Shown piece by piece: positions 58,877-64,000 of a stretch of 64,000 bases of DNA (position 1 is the first letter of the stretch; each line of letters starts with the position of its first letter). Source of the stretch: Mycolicibacterium lutetiense (lineage in GTDB: Bacteria; Actinomycetota; Actinomycetes; Mycobacteriales; Mycobacteriaceae). The stretch covers positions 2,852,001 through 2,916,000 of the forward strand of contig NZ_JAGIOP010000002.1 of NCBI RefSeq assembly GCF_017876775.1, written 5' to 3'. The notes under the pieces were generated by a model. It ran no database searches. It saw nothing but the letters and a program-made list of their open reading frames with translations, and had not been told where the DNA came from. The translations under genes and the position numbers were made by a program.

Positions 58877-59488
58877 GTGAACGGTCCCGCACCGGGCGCC
58901 GGCGGCACGACCCGCCAGAAGTTGATCGACGCCGCCATCGAGCTGTTCAGGCAACACAGCGTCGCCGGTACCTCGCTGCAAATGATCTCCGATGAGCTCG
59001 GTCTGACGAAATCCGCTATCTACCACCATTTTCGTACTCGCGACGAGCTGTTGAGCACCATCATGGAGCCTGTCATCGGTGAGCTCGTCGAACTCGTGGA
59101 GACTGCCGAAGCCCAACGCGGGAGTCGCGCACAAGCCGAATCGATGCTCGCCGGCTATGTGGCCCTCGCGGTATCGCACCGCGACCTGTTCCCCATCCTC
59201 ACCGGCGACCCCGGCGTTGCCGAACTCCTACGCCAACAACCGCAATGGCGCGCGATCGTGAAACGCCAAGCGAATCTGCTCGCCGGCGCCGAACCCGGTG
59301 CGGGCGGCCAGGTGCGCGCCGCCATCGTCATGGCCGGCATCTCGGCGGCCGTCGGCGTGGACTTCGACGGCGTCGATGACCGCGAGCTCTACGACCAACT
59401 GGTCACCGCGGCCAGGCGCACACTCAACCTCCGACCACCAAGGCCGGGGACGCCGAGCGACACAACGCCAGGTCCGACTTCCCGCTGA
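58877..59488 (+). CDS. TetR-family regulator of the P450 cluster
   Basis: A TetR protein of 203 residues started at GTG 58877. The HTH is AAIELFRQHSVAGTSLQMIS and LGLTKSAIYHHFRTRDELL (about residues 19-62). A helical ligand domain follows, and the Pro-rich C-terminus is GTPSDTTPGPTSR. It is divergent from the P450 and next to the triplicated operator, so it probably senses the P450 substrate or product. Confidence 0.9.
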   Translation: MNGPAPGAGGTTRQKLIDAAIELFRQHSVAGTSLQMISDELGLTKSAIYHHFRTRDELLSTIMEPVIGELVELVETAEAQRGSRAQAESMLAGYVALAVSHRDLFPILTGDPGVAELLRQQPQWRAIVKRQANLLAGAEPGAGGQVRAAIVMAGISAAVGVDFDGVDDRELYDQLVTAARRTLNLRPPRPGTPSDTTPGPTSR

Positions 59489-59595
59489 AGTGGGACGCGG
59501 CGCCAAACATCATCTGCCGCTGTCAATTGTCAAACTCGATGGCGGACAAGCTTTTCCATCCAAATGGCGAACCTGAGAACGAGACGATTGCAGCA

Positions 59596-60039
59596 CTATG
59601 TGGGTAGGTCAGGTTGCGGTTGGCAGGTGAAAGTGAGCCGGAATTTGCCGATCTGTATTTCATCACCGCTGGATAGAGGTCGGGATTGGATCTGGACGCG
59701 GTTGACGTAGGTGCCGTTGAGGCTGCCGACGTCGACCACCCAATATTCGCCGTCGAGCCAGCGGAATTCGGCGTGGCAGCGGCTGACCGTGATGTCGTCG
59801 AGAAACACCGAAGCGTCGGGGTGACGGCCGGCAACGGTGACGGGATGGGGCAGCTCGAACCGGCCGCCCATCTGGGGACCGCGGGTCACCACCAGCGCAC
59901 CCGAGCCGAGGCCGGCCCCCGATTCTGCTGTCGCCGTGGACACGGCGGGGCCCGCGGCCGGGCCGTCGGGGGCGCGGTAGACAGCGGCGGTGTGTACGTC
60001 CGCGTCCTCGGAGGCGGAGGGGTGATCGGTATCGTTCAT
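59596..60039 (-). CDS. FHA-domain protein, GarA-like paralogue
   Basis: A 147-residue protein whose C-terminal FHA domain (about residues 48-140) reads LVVTRGPQMGGRFELPHPVT, AGRHPDASVFLDD, ITVSRCHAEFRW and DVGSLNGTYVNRVQI. This closely resembles mycobacterial GarA, the kinase-controlled regulator of glutamate metabolism. GarA carries a conserved ETT phospho-site before its FHA; here the matching place reads HTAAVYRA with only Thr17. It follows the SulP gene by 64 bp. Whether PknG/PknB-type kinases act on it is open. Confidence 0.85.
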   Translation of the reverse strand: MNDTDHPSASEDADVHTAAVYRAPDGPAAGPAVSTATAESGAGLGSGALVVTRGPQMGGRFELPHPVTVAGRHPDASVFLDDITVSRCHAEFRWLDGEYWVVDVGSLNGTYVNRVQIQSRPLSSGDEIQIGKFRLTFTCQPQPDLPT

Positions 60040-60103
60040 CGAGGGTTCCTTTGTCCTGGTCGGTGAGGTCGCGATCGGCTGGGTGGGCGCCGACCCAGTG
60101 ACC

Positions 60104-61759
60104 TCAGGTGGGCGACGTGGGCTGGACATTGGTGTGGGTGCGGGCGTGGGCGATGGCGTCATCGAGGGTGTCGATGAGGTGTTTCTCGTGGCGCAGCGAT
60201 TCGATGATGCCGACGTTGGTGAGCAGGTCTCGATGCTCACGTTGCACACCTTTGATGATGACGGTGATGCCACGGGCTTCGAGGTCCTCGGCGATCTGCG
60301 CCAAGGTGTGGGCGCCGGTGGCATCGAGCATGCCCAGTTGGGACAGCCGGATGATCACCACCGTGGTGTCGGAATGGTGGGCATCGACGATGGAGGCCGA
60401 GATACGTTCTGCGGCACCGAAAAACATGGCTCCGTCAAGCCGAAGCACGGCGATCTGCTCATCACCGGGCAACGGTGGACCGGGTAAGTCTTCGCGGACA
60501 ACGCTGCTGCGGCGTGCCAGGGTGCGCAACGCGAACAGCGCAGTGGCCGCGATACCGATCTCGACGGCCTGGATCAAATCGAAACACACCGTGACTGAGG
60601 CAGTCAGCACAAAGGTCGCCGCGCCGGAGCGGCTGGACCGCAGGATCTGCATCACCGTGTGCCACGAGATCATCCGGCACGACGTCACCATCAACACCGC
60701 CGACAGCGCAGCCAACGGGATCGCCCCGACCGGGCCGCTGACCAGGTAGACGACCGCGAGCAGCAGTATCGAGTGCACGATGGCCGCCGCCCTGGTTCGC
60801 GCCCCGGATCGCACGTTGACCGCGGTACGCGCGATCGCGCCGGTCGCGGGCATCCCCCCGAACACCCCGGAGGCTACCGAGGCCAGTCCCTGACCGATCA
60901 GTTCGCGGTTGGGGTCATAGGGCCCGGTCGATGACATGGTGGCTGCCACCCGCGCCGAGAGCAGCGATTCGATCGCGGCCAGCGCGGCAATCGCTAACGC
61001 GGCACCGAACAGCGTATGCAGCACAGCCAGATCGGCGTGCGGCCACACCGGCACCGGCAACTGTGACGGCAGCGCGCCGATAGCGGTGGCCGGCAGGCCG
61101 AAGCCGGCTACCAGGACGGTGGCCGCGATCACGGCCAGCAGCGACGACGGCGCCGCCGGGTGCAGCCGCGGTAGGACCAGCATCAGCGCCACCACCAGGG
61201 CCACGACGACCAGTGCCGGTCGCGCCGCTACCCAGGTTGCGTCGGAGGCGACCGCGGCCGCGGCGATCAGCGGGGACTCCCCTTGCGGAACAGGCTGCCC
61301 GAGGGCGGACGGGACCTGCTGCAGGAAAATGATGATAGCGATGCCGAGAGTGAAGCCTTCGATCACCGGCCACGGGATGAAGGTCACCGTCCGGCCCAGG
61401 CCCGTGATGCCGGCGATCACCACGATCACCCCGGCCAGCACCGTGACCAGCGCGACACTGCCCAGCCCGTAATGGGTGACGATCGGTGCCAGCACCACGG
61501 CCATCGCTCCGGTCGGGCCCGATACCTGCACATGCGAGCCGCCGAACACCGCGGCCACCACCCCGGCCACGACTGCGGTGACCAGTCCGGCGGCCGCTCC
61601 CACTCCGGAACTGATACCGAACGCCAGGGCCAACGGCAGTGCCACTACCCCGACCGTGAGACCGGCCATCGCGTCGCGGCGCCACGATCGGGCCAGGCCC
61701 GTGTAGTCCGCGCGCCTGGGCAGAAGCCGGACGACGCTGTCACGGGCAGCGCCCATCAT
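60104..61759 (-). CDS. SulP-family anion transporter with STAS domain
   Basis: This 551-residue protein starts with the family motif LTVGVVALPLALAFGISSGV and VQVSGPTGAMAVVLAPIV. It has 10-12 helices and closes with a STAS domain (about residues 440-540; LRLDGAMFFGAAERIS and LSQLGMLDATGAHTLAQI). SulP proteins take up sulphate or bicarbonate or similar ions. It overlaps the arsR gene by 4 bases and is followed by the FHA gene. The ion cannot be told from sequence alone. Confidence 0.92.
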   Translation of the reverse strand: MMGAARDSVVRLLPRRADYTGLARSWRRDAMAGLTVGVVALPLALAFGISSGVGAAAGLVTAVVAGVVAAVFGGSHVQVSGPTGAMAVVLAPIVTHYGLGSVALVTVLAGVIVVIAGITGLGRTVTFIPWPVIEGFTLGIAIIIFLQQVPSALGQPVPQGESPLIAAAAVASDATWVAARPALVVVALVVALMLVLPRLHPAAPSSLLAVIAATVLVAGFGLPATAIGALPSQLPVPVWPHADLAVLHTLFGAALAIAALAAIESLLSARVAATMSSTGPYDPNRELIGQGLASVASGVFGGMPATGAIARTAVNVRSGARTRAAAIVHSILLLAVVYLVSGPVGAIPLAALSAVLMVTSCRMISWHTVMQILRSSRSGAATFVLTASVTVCFDLIQAVEIGIAATALFALRTLARRSSVVREDLPGPPLPGDEQIAVLRLDGAMFFGAAERISASIVDAHHSDTTVVIIRLSQLGMLDATGAHTLAQIAEDLEARGITVIIKGVQREHRDLLTNVGIIESLRHEKHLIDTLDDAIAHARTHTNVQPTSPT

Positions 61760-62151
61760 TGCGGTGTTCCGATAGGTGGTAGTGAACCGACGGCCTCGAG
61801 CTGATCACGCTGAGCCGCAAGGGTATCGGCCAGGAACGAGCGGGCGATGAGTAGCAGTTCGGCGATCTTCGGGTGCGCAAGGGTGTAGTACACCGCGTTG
61901 CCGACGCGGTGCCCGCTGACCACGTGATGACGTTTGAGAACCGCCAGATGCTGCGAGAGCAGGGTCGGTTCGATATCGCTGGCAGCCAGGATCGCACTGA
62001 CCGGGGTCGGGTCCTCGCTCATAGACAGGATCTCCAGCACCCGGATCCGCGCCGGGTGCGCCAACGCTTTGAACAGGTTGGCCTTGATCTCGTACAACGG
62101 CCGCTCGCGACCATCCAGAACACTGCCGACCACCACAGCACCCCTACTCAC
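61756..62151 (-). CDS. ArsR-family regulator lacking Cys
   Basis: A winged-helix regulator of 131 residues from GTG 62151. KALAHPARIRVLEILSMSED and EPTLLSQHLAVLKRHHVVSG are the dimer and DNA-recognition parts. There is no Cys, so it is not a classical thiol metal sensor; His/Asp sites or another ligand would be needed. It is coupled to the SulP gene. A perfect 10-bp inverted repeat (62155-62184) begins 3 bases before the start. Confidence 0.88.
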   Translation of the reverse strand: MSRGAVVVGSVLDGRERPLYEIKANLFKALAHPARIRVLEILSMSEDPTPVSAILAASDIEPTLLSQHLAVLKRHHVVSGHRVGNAVYYTLAHPKIAELLLIARSFLADTLAAQRDQLEAVGSLPPIGTPQ

Positions 62152-62154
62152 GAT

Positions 62155-62184
62155 TGATGGATTGAGGAGATTCGCAATCCATCA
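62155..62184. promoter_or_regulatory. Perfect inverted repeat, candidate ArsR operator
   Basis: TGATGGATTG (62155-62164) and CAATCCATCA (62175-62184) are exact reverse complements separated by ten bases. It lies between arsR and the divergent DUF5313 gene. The position directly before the GTG suggests autorepression of a nearly leaderless transcript. Confidence 0.65.
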
Positions 62185-62207
62185 TAGATGGGCGTTACTC
62201 TTCGGCC

Positions 62208-62627
62208 ATGTCCCGTGGTGACACTCAACGAACGAAGCCGGGCCCGCTGCAGTACATCGGGTATTGCTACGGCAAGCGGCTACCCGACTCGATGCGCGAT
62301 TGGGTGGCCAACGACCTGGCGGGTCCAGGGGCCACGGTCCGGATGATGGCCCGCGTCGCGATCCCCGCGATCCTCGTGCTGGCGCCTATCTGGTTCATCC
62401 CGATGTCGCTCTACCTGCACGCCAGCATGACCGTGCCCATCTTCATCCCGTTCGTCTACTTCTCCCACGCGCTGAACAAGATTTGGCGGCGTCACATGCT
62501 CGTCAAGCACGGCCTCAACCCGGCCCTCATCGACGAGCTCTCACGCAAGAAGAATGCGCACATTCACCAGGCCTACGCCGAACGCTACGGACCCCGCTCC
62601 GGCCCGCACAGCAGCGGCCACATCTGA
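62208..62627 (+). CDS. DUF5313 family membrane protein
   Basis: A 139-residue protein with two central helices (VAIPAILVLAPIWFIPMSLY and MTVPIFIPFVYFSHALNKIW). The N-terminus PGPLQYIGYCYGKRLPDSMR DW-type motif and the C-terminal RRHMLVKHGLNPALID are characteristic of this mycobacterial family of unknown function. It is divergent from arsR with the inverted repeat in between, so it could be co-regulated. Confidence 0.85.
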   Translation: MSRGDTQRTKPGPLQYIGYCYGKRLPDSMRDWVANDLAGPGATVRMMARVAIPAILVLAPIWFIPMSLYLHASMTVPIFIPFVYFSHALNKIWRRHMLVKHGLNPALIDELSRKKNAHIHQAYAERYGPRSGPHSSGHI

Positions 62628-62756
62628 GGTCGCAAAATTGCGCGGCCCGTCGCAGGCTCGGGCTGGCATCGCAACCTGTCTGGCTGACGGCCCTGGGCAT
62701 GTGTGCAGGTTCAAGTTCAGTGACGTCGTGGCACGTTCGGTGTCGGCGGTGACGGA

Positions 62757-62981
62757 GTGCACAAGGTGACGATGCGCGGGAAGGTGGCAGCGGTGGTCGC
62801 GATTCGGGTTGTGGTGGCAGATGATTCGCCAGCGCGGGCAGTGCGGGCCGAGGCCCTGCGCGGTAGTGGGATGCGGCTGGTGGGAGAGACCTCCGACGGG
62901 TTGGCCGCGCTCGAGCTCATCCGGGCACATCGTCGACGAATCTCGACGGTGACCATCAGCGGCATCCATAAGCACTGCTAA
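62757..62981 (+). pseudogene. N-terminal fragment of a response-regulator receiver domain
   Basis: The frame contains IRVVVADDSPARAVRAEALR and GMRLVGETSDGLAALELIRA, the first half of a receiver domain with the acidic pair DD. The phospho-Asp strand and the output domain are absent. The frame then runs about 15 unrelated codons to a stop at 62979-62981. A deletion between it and the LysE gene would explain both this fragment and the missing lysG regulator. Confidence 0.6.
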
Positions 62982-63002
62982 TGCACATGAAGAATCATTA
63001 GC
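62977..63002. promoter_or_regulatory. Inverted repeat before lysE
   Basis: GCTAATG (62977-62983) and CATTAGC (62996-63002) are exact reverse complements separated by 12 bases, 36 bases before the LysE start. The shape fits a LysR-type (LysG/ArgP) site, but no such regulator gene is adjacent here. Confidence 0.5.
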
Positions 63003-63038
63003 TGTACTTGATCTCCGCGCGTCCATAGCCTCGAACGC

Positions 63039-63638
63039 ATGGCTTCACCTGTGCTCATCGGATTCCTCAGCACTATGGCGTTGATCGCCGCGATCGGCGC
63101 ACAGAACGCCTTCGTGTTGCGTCAGGGCATCCGTGGGGAGCACATCGTCGCTGTCATCGCGTTGTGCACGGTCTCCGACCTGATCCTGATCGCCGCCGGC
63201 ATCGCCGGCGTCGGCGCCCTGATCACCGCACACCCCGACGCCATGGCGGTAGCGAAGTTCGGCGGCGCGGCCTTCCTGATCGGCTATGGCGTGCTCGCCG
63301 CGCGTCGCGCGTTCCGGCCGTCGACGCTCAATCCGTCCGAGCGCACCCCGACTCGCCTGGCCGAGGTGCTGGTCACCTGCGTGGCACTGACCTGGCTGAA
63401 CCCGCATGTGTACCTCGACACCGTGGTGCTGCTCGGATCGCTGGCCAACGAACATCACGACCAGCGCTGGCTGTTCGGTGCGGGCGCGGTGGCGGCGAGT
63501 GCGGTGTGGTTCACCGGACTTGGTCTTGGAGCCCGCCGACTGGCCGGACTGTTCGCCACGCCGATGACCTGGCGCATCCTCGACGGGCTGATCGCGGTGA
63601 TGATGATCGCGCTCGGGACGAGCCTCGCGGTGTCCTGA
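63039..63638 (+). CDS. lysE: LysE-family amino-acid exporter
   Basis: A 199-residue membrane protein of about six helices. The family start is [23 protein letters not shown], and [20 protein letters not shown] is the conserved mid-part with NPxxYxD. LysE/ArgO exporters expel lysine or arginine. Usually a divergent lysG controls it; here the upstream region has only a receiver-domain fragment. The gene itself looks intact. Confidence 0.92.
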   Translation: MASPVLIGFLSTMALIAAIGAQNAFVLRQGIRGEHIVAVIALCTVSDLILIAAGIAGVGALITAHPDAMAVAKFGGAAFLIGYGVLAARRAFRPSTLNPSERTPTRLAEVLVTCVALTWLNPHVYLDTVVLLGSLANEHHDQRWLFGAGAVAASAVWFTGLGLGARRLAGLFATPMTWRILDGLIAVMMIALGTSLAVS

Positions 63639-63720
63639 GCGCCGTTCGCCGGTGCCCCTCGAATCACGATTCGCCGGGGCGGGTCTCGATCCGTTTCCGG
63701 CGATGAGACAGAATCAGCAG

Positions 63721-64000
63721 GTGAACCGTATGTTCCGGCGTGGAGTGCCCTCAGAGGTCCCCCACCCGACGGCCAATGCGCCGACGTGGTTCACCGCCGC
63801 GCTGGAACAGACGGCCGAACACTCGACAATCGATGTCGACGGCTGCGCCATCCATGTGCGGACCTGGGGCGATCCGGATAATCCGCCGCTGGTGTTCGTC
63901 CACGGGGGTGGCGCCCACTCCGGCTGGTGGGATCACATCGCCCCGTTCTTCGCCGCCACCCATCGAGTAATCGCTCCCGATCTCAGCGGGCACGGCGACA
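63721..64000 (+). CDS. Alpha/beta hydrolase, N-terminal part (runs off window)
   Basis: The frame from GTG 63721 (ATG 63730 is an alternative) is open to the end of the window. After about 40 residues it shows IHVRTWGDPDNPPLVFVHGG GAHSGWWDHIAPF and VIAPDLSGHGD, the first strands of the alpha/beta-hydrolase fold with the HGGGAHSGWW oxyanion motif. The nucleophile region lies beyond the window. The class (esterase, epoxide or dehalogenase-like) cannot be told yet. Confidence 0.85.
   Translation, partial: MNRMFRRGVPSEVPHPTANAPTWFTAALEQTAEHSTIDVDGCAIHVRTWGDPDNPPLVFVHGGGAHSGWWDHIAPFFAATHRVIAPDLSGHGD

Noticed and set aside
62541..63026. A minus-strand frame as a possible lysG remnant
   Set aside because: Its translation has no LysR-type helix-turn-helix and overlaps the DUF5313 and receiver-domain sequences.

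Overview
The window is high-GC actinobacterial DNA, almost certainly from a Mycobacterium/Mycolicibacterium-type organism. It carries a complete yrbEAB-mceABCDEF operon with a Mce-associated membrane protein, a GarA-like FHA protein, DUF5313 and DUF732 proteins, an MmpS-like secreted protein, many TetR regulators, and several acyl-CoA, steroid and ring-oxidation enzymes. The catabolic content and the number of insertion elements fit an environmental, rapidly growing species (inference). No rRNA, tRNA or CRISPR array was seen.

1-9.8 kb: the C-terminal end of a membrane-protein gene, then a DUF2834 gene split by a complete IS21-family element (631-3271) with an exact 7-bp target duplication. 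Next come a TetR/acyl-CoA dehydrogenase pair with a dyad operator, a YdeI-domain gene, and an IS607-type remnant that keeps an intact 581-residue TnpB-like nuclease but only the tail of its recombinase. An SDR, a double-HTH MerR regulator and a DUF6194 gene follow.

9.8-19.1 kb: VOC proteins, a Rieske oxygenase with divergent TetR, a repeat-bearing lipoprotein, a PdxK/ThiD-type kinase, an SDR, a Tat-exported protein, and a minus-strand DUF1214-sulfotransferase-GH6 operon.

19.1-23.4 kb: a degraded region. A TetR remnant abuts a frameshifted lipase. The lipase is cut by a degenerate IS607-type element, whose tnpB is in turn split by an IS3-family element with clean 25-bp ends and a 3-bp target duplication.

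23.4-28.8 kb: a thioredoxin-fold exported protein, a VapBC-type toxin-antitoxin pair, then a minus-strand dsbA-ccdA-blaI-M56 protease cluster. It faces an L,D-transpeptidase gene across a perfect 25-bp palindrome, a plausible redox and cell-wall stress module.

28.8-51.6 kb: a KstD-like flavoprotein, a GAPDH, a Baeyer-Villiger monooxygenase with divergent TetR, and the mce operon with five further envelope genes. A second BVMO-like enzyme, a hydrolase, a tautomerase-like protein, an enoyl-CoA hydratase and an acyl-CoA dehydrogenase follow. Related 14-bp palindromes resembling the KstR2 box lie before these units, which suggests one lipid or steroid-side regulon.

51.6-64 kb: an operon of catalase-type peroxidase, cytochrome b561, secreted protein, ECF sigma factor and zinc anti-sigma factor, then a formate/nitrite transporter. 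After it come a P450-ferredoxin-SDR cluster with divergent TetR and a triplicated operator, an ArsR-SulP-FHA cluster, a response-regulator fragment, a LysE exporter and the start of an alpha/beta hydrolase.
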